Shown piece after piece: positions 1 to 5,923 of a stretch of 5,923 nucleotides of DNA (position 1 is its first letter; each line of letters opens with the position of its first letter). Source of the DNA: Rubrivivax sp. (GTDB lineage Bacteria; Pseudomonadota; Gammaproteobacteria; Burkholderiales; Burkholderiaceae_C); NCBI GenBank assembly GCA_027484885.1, contig JAIXSD010000727.1, positions 1 through 5,923 of the forward strand, read 5' to 3'. The position numbers and the translations under genes are program-made. The notes beneath the pieces were generated by a model that worked only from the letters and a program-made list of their open reading frames with translations, had not been told where the DNA came from and did no database searches.

Positions 1-282
1 GCGCAGATGATCTCGGCCGCCGCGCTCGGCGGCACGGCCGTGGTGCTCTGGCACCTCAAGCGCTCGCGCGACCCAAGCCCGCCACCCATCAATGCCAACC
101 CCGACGCGCACCTGGACATCGGTCAGGCGGTGGAAGTTGCAGCTTGGAACCCGCAGGGCCAGGCTCAGGTGCGCTACCGAGGCGCCGAATGGCAAGCCCG
201 CTTCAACGGCAGCGGCGAGCCCCTGCCGGGCCGACACACCATCCGCGCCATCGAAGGCAGCTGCCTCTTGCTGGACCGCTGA
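1..282 (+). CDS. NfeD-family membrane protein, C-terminal part (5' end outside window)
   Basis: The frame is open from base 1, so this is the last 93 residues of a longer protein. The ATG at 7 is probably an internal Met and not the start. The visible part begins with a hydrophobic stretch (AAALGGTAVVLWHL) ending in basic residues (KRSR), as in the last membrane helix of NfeD proteins. A proline-rich linker follows, then about 60 residues with the pattern of the NfeD soluble OB-fold domain: IGQAVEV, then VRYRGAEWQARF, then a Gly-rich turn, then the closing strand IRAIEGSCLLL. NfeD proteins pair with SPFH/stomatin-like proteins, and the next gene downstream on the same strand is one, which strongly supports the call. 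Catalytic residues of the long ClpP-like NfeD type would lie upstream and cannot be judged. Family confidence is good. Whether this is the short (YbbJ-like) or long form is unknown. Confidence 0.85.
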   Translation, partial: AQMISAAALGGTAVVLWHLKRSRDPSPPPINANPDAHLDIGQAVEVAAWNPQGQAQVRYRGAEWQARFNGSGEPLPGRHTIRAIEGSCLLLDR

Positions 283-287
283 ACACT

Positions 288-318
288 CGGCGCGCGGCCG
301 CCGCCCGCGCGCTGTTTT
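288..318 (+). terminator. GC hairpin plus T-rich tract between nfeD and qmcA (terminator or attenuator)
   Basis: Six bases after the NfeD stop codon, 290-297 pairs perfectly with 305-312 (8 GC pairs, 7-nt loop). The stem extends to 288/314 with one G-T wobble. TTTT follows at 315-318, then a pyrimidine-rich run to 340. The shape fits a Rho-independent terminator, but the T-run is short and interrupted. It may be a partial terminator that lowers expression of the downstream gene relative to the upstream one. Confidence 0.45.
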
Positions 319-349
319 CGCTTTCTTTCCTTTTCCTTTCACATTGATT

Positions 350-353
350 GAGG
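350..353 (+). promoter_or_regulatory. Ribosome binding site of qmcA
   Basis: GAGG sits 5 bases upstream of the ATG at 359. This decides the start: the same frame stays open leftward to 92, but the upstream part reads through the NfeD gene in another frame and does not look like protein of this family. Confidence 0.75.
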
Positions 354-358
354 CATTC

Positions 359-1273
359 ATGGAAATCGCCCTGCTCCTGCTGGTCATCGCCGCCGTCTTC
401 ATCGTCCAGTCGATCAAGGTCGTGCCACAACAAAACGCCTGGGTCATCGAGCGCCTCGGCAAGTACCACGGCACCCTCACCCCCGGCCTCAACTTCCTCG
501 TGCCTTTTGTCGATCGCCTGGCCTACAAGCATTCACTCAAGGAAATCCCGCTCGATGTGCCCAGCCAGGTCTGCATCACCAAGGACAACACCCAGCTGAC
601 GGTGGACGGCATCCTGTACTTCCAGGTGACCGATGCCATGCGCGCCAGCTATGGCTCCAGCAACTACATCGTCGCCATCACCCAACTCGCTCAAACCACA
701 CTGCGCAGCGTGATCGGCCGCATGGAGCTGGACCGCACTTTTGAAGAGCGCGATGTGATCAACAGCTCGGTCGTGCAAGCGCTCGACGAAGCCGCGCTGA
801 ACTGGGGCGTCAAGGTGCTGCGCTACGAGATCAAGGACCTGACCCCGCCGCCGGCCATCCTGCACTCGATGCAAGCCCAGATCACGGCCGAGCGGGAGAA
901 GCGCGCCCTGATCGCCGCCTCCGAGGGCCGCCGCCAGGAGCAGATCAACATCGCCACCGGCGAGCGCGAGGCCGCCATCGCCCGCTCCGAGGGTGAAAAG
1001 CAGGCCGAGATCAACAAGGCCGCCGGCACCGCCGCCGCCATCACGGCCGTGGCCGACGCCACCGCCGACGCCATCGGAAAGATTGCCGCCGCCATCCAGC
1101 AGCCAGGCGGCGACCAGGCCGTGCAGCTCAAGGTCGCCGAGAAAGCCGTGGACGCCTACGCCCAGCTGGCCCAGAAGAACAACACCATGATCGTGCCGGG
1201 CAATATGAGCGAGGTCTCCGGCCTGATCGGCACGGCCATGGCCTTGCTCAAAGGCTCGAACGCAAAAAATTGA
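359..1273 (+). CDS. qmcA: SPFH/Band 7 domain membrane protein, QmcA/stomatin-like (paraslipin type)
   Basis: Complete protein of 304 residues, close to the 305 of E. coli QmcA. It is a membrane-anchored scaffold protein of the stomatin/prohibitin/flotillin/HflKC family, thought to form oligomers that organise membrane microdomains and assist membrane protein quality control. No catalytic activity is known for this type. Visible parts in order: an N-terminal membrane helix at about 2-18 (EIALLLLVIAAVFIVQSI); an SPFH domain at about 20-180, with family patterns VVPQQNAWVIERLGKY, LTPGLNFLVPFVD, DVPSQ, ITKDN and the RSVIGRMELD block near 116-125; a charged Ala/Glu-rich coiled coil at about 172-245 (ITAEREKRA, SEGRRQEQIN, EGEKQAEINKAAG); and a conserved tail near 274-297 (NNTMIVPGN then SEVSGLIGTAMALL). 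The start at 359 is supported by a GAGG ribosome site and by the family N-terminus. It follows an NfeD gene by 76 bases, the usual partner. The family is certain. The symbol rests on QmcA-like length and motifs plus the NfeD neighbour. Confidence 0.94.
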   Translation: MEIALLLLVIAAVFIVQSIKVVPQQNAWVIERLGKYHGTLTPGLNFLVPFVDRLAYKHSLKEIPLDVPSQVCITKDNTQLTVDGILYFQVTDAMRASYGSSNYIVAITQLAQTTLRSVIGRMELDRTFEERDVINSSVVQALDEAALNWGVKVLRYEIKDLTPPPAILHSMQAQITAEREKRALIAASEGRRQEQINIATGEREAAIARSEGEKQAEINKAAGTAAAITAVADATADAIGKIAAAIQQPGGDQAVQLKVAEKAVDAYAQLAQKNNTMIVPGNMSEVSGLIGTAMALLKGSNAKN

Positions 1274-1326
1274 TGAGCGGCCGCCGGAAAACCCAAGCTT
1301 TTCAATTTGGGCACTGAAAACTGCGC

Positions 1327-1332
1327 TATGAT
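1327..1332 (+). promoter_or_regulatory. Likely -10 element of the tRNA-Ser promoter
   Basis: TATGAT (one mismatch to TATAAT) lies 10 bases before the mature tRNA 5' end. This puts transcription start at about 1338-1340 and leaves a leader of only a few bases. The stretch after it (GGCAGGC) is GC-rich, as in the discriminators of stable-RNA promoters under stringent control. No convincing -35 box is seen at normal spacing: TTGGGC at 1307-1312 gives only 14 bases, and AATTTG at 1304-1309 gives 17 but is a poor match. Confidence 0.55.
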
Positions 1333-1342
1333 GGCAGGCTTC

Positions 1343-1432
<90 letters not shown>

Positions 1433-1438
1433 CAACGC

Positions 1439-1473
1439 AAAAAGCCCTTGAGCGCAAGCTCAAGGGCTTTTTT
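1439..1473. terminator. Bidirectional Rho-independent terminator (tRNA-Ser and histidine kinase operon)
   Basis: A perfect 13-bp stem, AAAGCCCTTGAGC 1441-1453 with its complement 1458-1470, closes on a GCAA tetraloop, and two more A-T pairs (1439-1440/1471-1472) extend it. On the + strand six T (1468-1473) end the stem. On the - strand five T come from the A-run at 1439-1443. It lies 6 bases after the tRNA CCA and about 70 bases beyond the stop of the leftward kinase gene. It can therefore end both convergent transcripts. Confidence 0.92.
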
Positions 1474-1543
1474 CTTTCCCTCTATCCTTCTTTTTTCTTT
1501 CCGCTCGCACACGGTCCATTTCGCCGAGCAGAGGTCAATCGTC

Positions 1544-4492
1544 TCAAACAATTGGAACAGTAGCCTGGCCCAGCGCCGGCAGCCAGAGCCTAACCACGCA
1601 GCCTTGCTGGGGCGCGCTGTCGATGCGCACCTGGCCGCCGTGGAGTTCCACCAAACGGCGCACATAGCTCAGGCCCAGGCCGAAGCCCGGGCGGCTGCCG
1701 CTGAGGTCGGCGCGGTAAAAGCGATCGAAGGCGCGGGCCACCTGCTCCGGGCTCATGCCCATGCCTTGGTCATGCACAGCCAGCTCGAGCCAGGGCCCGC
1801 TGTGCTGGCTGCCGGGCGGCGGCTCGGCTTCTGACAAGCTCAGCCGCACCGGGCTGCCTGTGGGTGAAAACTCATAGGCATTGGCCAGGAGGTGCTGCAG
1901 CGCGCGCTCCATCTTGCGGGCGTCGAGCATCAAGACCAGCCCGGTTGATGCAAGGCCATGGCCCAAGAACTCAGGCGCCACTCCCCCCATCGGCGGCCGG
2001 TGCTGCTGACACAGGCGCTGCAGCCAGGGCACCGGATCGAGCGCCTGGCAGCGCAGGCTGCGCGCGCCTTGCGCATCGAGCTCGCTCAAATCCAGCAGGC
2101 CGCGCACCAGGTTTTGCAGCTCCTGGGCTTTGCGCAGGATGTCAGCACTGCATTGCTGGCGCATCGCCTCGGCCTCGGGCGGCAGGGCTTGCAGAAGCTC
2201 GGCCGAACCCAGGATGACGGTCAAGGGCGTGCGGATTTCATGCGCGGCGTTGTTGATGAACTGCGCTTTGCTGCGCTCCAGGCGCTGCTCTTCGCTGACA
2301 TCAAGCAACAGCAGCACATGCGCGATCGCCCCTTGCTCAAAGCTCAGCAGGCGCAGCTCCAGCTCGCGGGCCTCTGCCACCACGCCGACCGGCTGAGCCC
2401 CCTGCCCCGGCGCGGGCAGCAGGGCCAGGCGGCGCCCACACGCCAGCCCCTGCTCCGCCGGGGGCGGTGAGGGCTCAGCATCGGCCTCCGATTCGACCTC
2501 CGCGTCCAGCACTTGCGCCAGCGCCTGCAGCTCGGCCGCCACCGCCGCCGGGCTGGCGCGGCTGGCCAGTCGCCTCAGCAAGCTGGGCAAGGACGGCATG
2601 GCTGCATCCGCTTCCGCGCCGCTGAGCTTGGCGAAGGCCTTGTTGCTGTAGAGCCCTTGGCCCGGCGCATCGAAGGCGGCATAGCCCACCGGCGTGGCGT
2701 CAAGCAGCGCATGCAACTGCTCGGATTGGCGGTGAAACTGCTGCACGGAATAGTCCAGCATCAGCAGGCTCTGCTCCAGATCGAGCTGGCGCTCCTGGCC
2801 GAAGACTGATTGTCGGCGTCGCCGCTGCTGGCTCCACCCCAGCGCCAGCTGAAGCCCACCAGTGAGCAGCAGCCCCAGCCACAGGATCGCAAAGCCGCTG
2901 GCAGGCGGCACATGGCCCGGTGTGGATGCCTGCCAGGGCGTGAGCGTCGCCGAGAACTGCAGCTGCAGCTCGGCACCAGCCCCCGGCAGCCCCATGCTGC
3001 GCTGCCAGGGCCGGGCCTGACCCCACAGGGCCCAAGACCCGAGAGACCCCGAAGCCACCGAAGCCACCGAAGACTCCGGGCTGGGCTCGGCAAGCGGCTG
3101 GGCCATTGGATTGGCAAGGCCCTCACTCGAAGGCCACCTGGCCTGCCAGCCTTGCGCGGCATCACTCACCTGCATGTGCAAGGCACTGGCGGGCTCGCCG
3201 GTCGGCACGGCACGCTGAGCGGCAACCTCCAAAACCAGCCCCCAGTTCAAGCCAGCCGCCAGCCAGCCGGCGCCCGGCTCTGAGCCCGCGCGCAGCAAGA
3301 GCCAGGCGCTCGATCCCCCTGCCGCAGGCAGCCAGCGCAGTTCGTCCCGGCCGGCGCCCTGCCAGAGCTGGGCCCAGCGGGCATCTCCCGCCTGAACAGG
3401 CAGGGGAGCCAAGCGATCTGCCGGCGCGCCCCGGATCGGCGGGCGCAGCGTCGTGGACGCCGCCTGCCCGCCCAGGGCCGACTCGGCCACCGAGGGCTGC
3501 CAAAGCAGGGCCTCCAAGGCCGGATGGGCGTCCAGCATGCCGCGCGCCAACTGGGCCGGCGCATCGTGGCGCGAAGTGGCCGAATCCGGCGCCGAGATCA
3601 GCCCGCGCAGCAAGCGCAGCTGCTGCTCGATGGCCTGAATCTGGGCCTGCACCGCCATGCCTCGCTGCACGGCCTGGGCCTCCAGGTGCTGGCGCTGGTC
3701 CAGCTCTTGTTCGCGCTGCCACTGCCAGCCCAGGGCGACAGACAGGGCCAGGCCGCAGCCCGCCACCGCGGCCAGCTGCAGGCATTCGCGCCGGTTCGAC
3801 TCAGCCGGCTGCAGCCAGCCAGCCAGCCAGGCCCAGCTCAGGCTCAAGGCCAAGGCCTGCCCGCCGGCTGAAAGCAGCAGCCAGGCCGGGCTGACCCCCT
3901 CCCCCATCAACACGACCTCGCTCAGCCCGGCGCTCAGGGCCACCAGACCGGCCCGCTGCAGCGCATGCCAGCCGCGAGAGCCTCCGGCCGGTGCCGCCCA
4001 GGGCCAGCGCGTTGCTCTGGCCAGGCCCAGCATCACAAGCGCTTGCAAAGGCAGATGCAGCGCAAGCGGCCACGGCGATGCGGCCTCGTCAGAACTGGCC
4101 GAGAAGCTGGCCCACAAGCTGCCCCACAGAGCCGCGCCGAGCCCAGACGGCGCGCGCTCGACCAGAGTCACGCCCAGCTCCACCGCCAGCAGCGCCAGGC
4201 ACCACAGACACACATGTCGCCAGCGCTCTTGCTGCAGCAAGATCAAGACGGCCAAGGCGAGCTGCCAGTGAAAGCGCAGGCTCTCCGCCGATCGCCCAGT
4301 CAGCGCTGCTGTGCCGTCCGCCAGGCCAGGCCCGAGGGCGTCCAGCCGCAGCGCCACCACATGGTCAAGGGCGGCCAGGGCGATGTAGGCCAACAGCCAG
4401 GCGGCCACGCGCAGCAGGCGGCGCCATCCTGGCTGAGCGCCATCGCCCCACAGCTTCATGCCCGATGAACTCAGCCCCTCCACGAGACTCAC
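1544..4492 (-). CDS. Membrane sensor histidine kinase (MASE1-like, CHASE-like, PAS, HisKA, HATPase)
   Basis: A 982-residue two-component sensor kinase predicted in the inner membrane. It should autophosphorylate His751 and pass the phosphate to an unidentified response regulator. Parts in order: about eight hydrophobic helices between residues 27 and 256, resembling a MASE1 integral sensor; a long domain at about 257-530 starting with a Gln/Glu-rich helix and carrying the CHASE-type patterns LLRGLISA (294-301) and HPALEALLWQPSV (323-335), expected outside the cytoplasmic membrane; a last membrane helix at about 532-553 followed by QQRRRRQ, which marks the cytoplasmic side; a coiled coil; a degenerate PAS at about 590-735 (DATPVG near 598-603) interrupted by an acidic, proline-rich insert near 664-682; HisKA with AAHEIRTPL; and HATPase with N871 (LLANAYE), HDQGMGM (907-913), FDRFYRAD (922-929) and GFGLGLS (936-942). 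All catalytic boxes are intact, and there is no receiver domain. The GTG start at 4492 overlaps the stop of the upstream kinase by four bases (GTGA). GTG at 4483 and ATG at 4459 are alternatives. The kinase identity is sure. The MASE1 and CHASE names are by pattern only. Confidence 0.92.
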   Translation of the reverse strand: MSLVEGLSSSGMKLWGDGAQPGWRRLLRVAAWLLAYIALAALDHVVALRLDALGPGLADGTAALTGRSAESLRFHWQLALAVLILLQQERWRHVCLWCLALLAVELGVTLVERAPSGLGAALWGSLWASFSASSDEAASPWPLALHLPLQALVMLGLARATRWPWAAPAGGSRGWHALQRAGLVALSAGLSEVVLMGEGVSPAWLLLSAGGQALALSLSWAWLAGWLQPAESNRRECLQLAAVAGCGLALSVALGWQWQREQELDQRQHLEAQAVQRGMAVQAQIQAIEQQLRLLRGLISAPDSATSRHDAPAQLARGMLDAHPALEALLWQPSVAESALGGQAASTTLRPPIRGAPADRLAPLPVQAGDARWAQLWQGAGRDELRWLPAAGGSSAWLLLRAGSEPGAGWLAAGLNWGLVLEVAAQRAVPTGEPASALHMQVSDAAQGWQARWPSSEGLANPMAQPLAEPSPESSVASVASGSLGSWALWGQARPWQRSMGLPGAGAELQLQFSATLTPWQASTPGHVPPASGFAILWLGLLLTGGLQLALGWSQQRRRRQSVFGQERQLDLEQSLLMLDYSVQQFHRQSEQLHALLDATPVGYAAFDAPGQGLYSNKAFAKLSGAEADAAMPSLPSLLRRLASRASPAAVAAELQALAQVLDAEVESEADAEPSPPPAEQGLACGRRLALLPAPGQGAQPVGVVAEARELELRLLSFEQGAIAHVLLLLDVSEEQRLERSKAQFINNAAHEIRTPLTVILGSAELLQALPPEAEAMRQQCSADILRKAQELQNLVRGLLDLSELDAQGARSLRCQALDPVPWLQRLCQQHRPPMGGVAPEFLGHGLASTGLVLMLDARKMERALQHLLANAYEFSPTGSPVRLSLSEAEPPPGSQHSGPWLELAVHDQGMGMSPEQVARAFDRFYRADLSGSRPGFGLGLSYVRRLVELHGGQVRIDSAPQQGCVVRLWLPALGQATVPIV
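3051..3077. repeat. Short in-frame 9-nt tandem repeat inside the CHASE-like domain
   Basis: GAAGCCACC occurs twice in tandem (3051-3059 and 3060-3068) followed by a degenerate third copy, GAAGACTCC. On the coding strand it gives Ser/Val/Ala-rich sequence (SSVASVAS) around residues 473-481 of the membrane kinase, in a Pro/Ser/Glu-rich loop. The period is a multiple of three, so copy number could vary without breaking the gene. Confidence 0.5.
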
Positions 4493-5923
4493 TCCGTCAA
4501 GACAGGCGCCTCATGAGCCGCCGGCAGCCACACGGTGAACACCGACCCCTGGCCCAGCTCGCTCTGCACCTCGATGCTGCCCTGCATGCGCTCCACCAGC
4601 TCTTGCACGATGCACAGGCCCAGGCCGGTGCCGCCCACCTCGCCATTGGGATGGGCGCGGAAGAAGCGGGTGAAGAGCTTGGAGAGCGTGTCCGGGCTCA
4701 TGCCCATGCCATGGTCGCGAACGGCCAAACCCAGCTGACCGCGCTCCGGCCGGCGCAGCAGGCTCAGCTCGATGGTGCCGCCCTGCGGCGAGTACTTGCG
4801 GGCGTTGCTGAGCAGATTGACCAGCACCTGCTCCAGCTTGACTTCATCGGCCTGCACCAGCCAATCGCGCAGCTCGGCCTGCAGCAGCAGCGGGTGACGC
4901 TCGCTGAGCACCGCCTGGTCATCGACCGCGCATTGGGCCACGGCCAGCAGGTCGACCTCGCGCAGCTCCATCTGCCCGGGCAGCTGGGCCTCGATGCGGG
5001 TCAGATCCAGCAAGTCGTTGAGCAAGGCGGTCATGCGTTTGGACTGGCGCTGGATGGTTTCCATCATGCTGGCCTGGTCCTCGCTGAGGCCGCCGCGCAT
5101 CTGCATCAGCTCGGCAAAGCCCTGGATGCTGGCCAAGGGCGCACGCAGCTCATGGGCGGCGCTGCTGAGAAACTGGGTTTTCATCTGCGACACCGTGCGC
5201 TCGGCGGTGACATCGCGGATGACCAGGATGTCAAAGGTGCCGCTGCTGCCGTGCGTGCCGGTGGACAGCTCGAGGATGCGAGGCCGCGCGCCCGGCACCC
5301 GGATGTGGCAGACGCCGCCGCTGGCGCCGGTGAAGATGCTGTCGGCCTCATCACGCAAGCGCCAGGGCGCCAGCGCCGCCAGCACCTGGCTGCGGTCCAG
5401 GCCCTGCAAGGGCAGGCCGGTCAGATGGGCCGTGGCGGCATTGACCAGATTGGCCCGCCCCTGCCGGTCGAAAGACACCAGGCCGACCGGCGTGTCCTGG
5501 AACAGGCTCTCCAGCTCCAGCGACAGCACCGAGAGCGCCGCAATGCGCTCACGCTTCTCGGTCACATCGGTCTGCACGCTCCAGAAATGGGTGACCCAGC
5601 CGGTCTCCGGCTCGCGCAGCGCGGTGATGCGCAGATGGTTCCAAAACGGCTGGCCGTTTTTGCGGAAGTTGTGCAGCACGCCTTCGAAGGCCTCGCCCTG
5701 CGTCAAGGCGCGGCGCAGGGCCGGCAGGGCCGGCTGCTCACGCTCCTCGCCCTGCAAGAAGGCGCAGGAGCGGCCCAGGATCTCCTCGCGGGCGTAGCCG
5801 GTCAGGGCCACAAAAGCCGGGTTGGCGTAGACGATGGGCCGGTCGCCACGCGCCTCGGTGATGACGGCGGCGCTGGGCATCAGATCCAGCACCGACAAAC
5901 CCAGGGCAGCCAGGCGCTGATCA
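4489..5923 (-). CDS. LOV/PAS-PAS sensor histidine kinase, soluble (N-terminus outside window)
   Basis: Residues are numbered from the TTG at 5898. The frame stays open to the window edge (upstream residues DQRLAALG) and no ribosome site precedes that TTG, so the start is probably beyond 5923. The first domain (to about 115) looks like a LOV photosensor, the PAS subclass that binds flavin: YANPAFVALTGY, GRSCAFLQG (42-50) with the adduct cysteine C45, HNFRKNGQPFWNHL with flavin-contacting asparagines N77 and N87, and SVQTDVTEKRE with Q109. It differs from canonical GxNCRFLQ at S44 (for Asn) and A46 (for the Arg that holds the flavin phosphate). A second PAS follows at about 125-235 (DTPVGLVSFD), then HisKA with H249 in AAHELRAPL, and HATPase with N365 (NLLSNARKYS), RDHGMGMS (394-401) and GGTGLGL (422-428). 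No membrane helix is visible, so the protein is likely cytosolic. It has no receiver domain. A253 replaces the usual Thr/Asn four residues after the histidine. Its stop overlaps the next kinase start. The kinase call is certain; LOV photoactivity is inferred. Confidence 0.92.
   Translation of the reverse strand, partial: DQRLAALGLSVLDLMPSAAVITEARGDRPIVYANPAFVALTGYAREEILGRSCAFLQGEEREQPALPALRRALTQGEAFEGVLHNFRKNGQPFWNHLRITALREPETGWVTHFWSVQTDVTEKRERIAALSVLSLELESLFQDTPVGLVSFDRQGRANLVNAATAHLTGLPLQGLDRSQVLAALAPWRLRDEADSIFTGASGGVCHIRVPGARPRILELSTGTHGSSGTFDILVIRDVTAERTVSQMKTQFLSSAAHELRAPLASIQGFAELMQMRGGLSEDQASMMETIQRQSKRMTALLNDLLDLTRIEAQLPGQMELREVDLLAVAQCAVDDQAVLSERHPLLLQAELRDWLVQADEVKLEQVLVNLLSNARKYSPQGGTIELSLLRRPERGQLGLAVRDHGMGMSPDTLSKLFTRFFRAHPNGEVGGTGLGLCIVQELVERMQGSIEVQSELGQGSVFTVWLPAAHEAPVLTE
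4492..4495 (-). promoter_or_regulatory. Possible ribosome binding site for the membrane kinase (favours GTG at 4483)
   Basis: Read on the - strand, GGAG lies at 4495-4492 inside the last codons of the upstream kinase. It is 8 bases before the GTG codon at 4483, an ideal spacing, but overlaps the GTG at 4492 and is too close for it. The ATG at 4459 is preceded by GGAGGGG, but 15 bases away. The start may therefore be 4483, with translation coupled to the upstream gene either way. Confidence 0.4.

Noticed and set aside
92..358. Upstream extension of the qmcA frame to an ATG at 92
   Set aside because: It overlaps the NfeD gene in another frame, is Arg/Ala/Pro-rich without family similarity, and the GAGG site plus the typical QmcA N-terminus place the start at 359.
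1958..4468. Several + strand ORFs of 88-262 aa opposite the membrane kinase
   Set aside because: All are Arg/Ala/Pro/Gln-rich, overlap one another, have no family motifs and arise from the high GC of the real - strand gene.
4994..5797. 267-aa + strand ORF opposite the LOV kinase
   Set aside because: Ser/Arg-rich shadow with no recognisable motif. The opposite strand codes for clear PAS and kinase motifs.
5896..5898. TTG at 5898 as the true start of the LOV kinase
   Set aside because: No ribosome site precedes it, the frame stays open to the window end, and the upstream residues continue naturally into the domain. The gene is more likely cut by the window edge.

Overview
The window is GC-rich chromosomal DNA. 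Third codon positions in the real genes are strongly G/C, so long spurious ORFs run antisense to almost every gene. The gene content suggests a Gram-negative proteobacterium: an NfeD plus SPFH/QmcA pair, a serine tRNA with encoded CCA, and GC-rich multi-sensor histidine kinases. A betaproteobacterium of the Burkholderiales (Rubrivivax/Roseateles/Paucibacter-like) is my best guess. That guess is an impression from style and composition, not a proof.

Layout, left to right. Positions 1-282 (+) hold the C-terminal part of an NfeD-family membrane protein cut by the window edge. A GC hairpin followed by a T-rich tract (288-318) lies in the 76-nt spacer before qmcA (359-1273, +), a complete SPFH/Band 7 protein of 304 aa. 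A short promoter-like stretch precedes tRNA-Ser(GGA) at 1343-1432 (+). A long perfect hairpin with T-runs on both sides (1439-1473) then acts as a bidirectional terminator between the rightward tRNA and the leftward genes. The rest of the window, 1544-5923, is a leftward pair of histidine kinase genes that overlap by four bases. The promoter-proximal one (4489-5923, 5' end cut by the window) is a soluble LOV/PAS-PAS-HisKA-HATPase kinase. The distal one (1544-4492) is a membrane kinase with an N-terminal multi-helix MASE1-like sensor, a CHASE-like extracytoplasmic domain, a last membrane helix, a PAS-like domain and a HisKA-HATPase core.

How the genes work together. NfeD and QmcA are a known partnership of a membrane OB-fold protein and a membrane scaffold protein, thought to act in membrane organisation and quality control. 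The two kinases are probably translationally coupled and made together. One appears built to sense blue light or flavin redox state in the cytoplasm, the other a membrane or extracytoplasmic cue. No receiver domain, response regulator or output gene is visible, so the partner should lie beyond position 5923 or elsewhere in the genome. The most interesting points are the LOV-type photosensor signature with two deviant residues (GRSCAFLQG), the loss in the same protein of the threonine usually needed for kinase phosphatase activity (HELRA instead of HExxT), and its pairing with a second, differently wired kinase that keeps that threonine.
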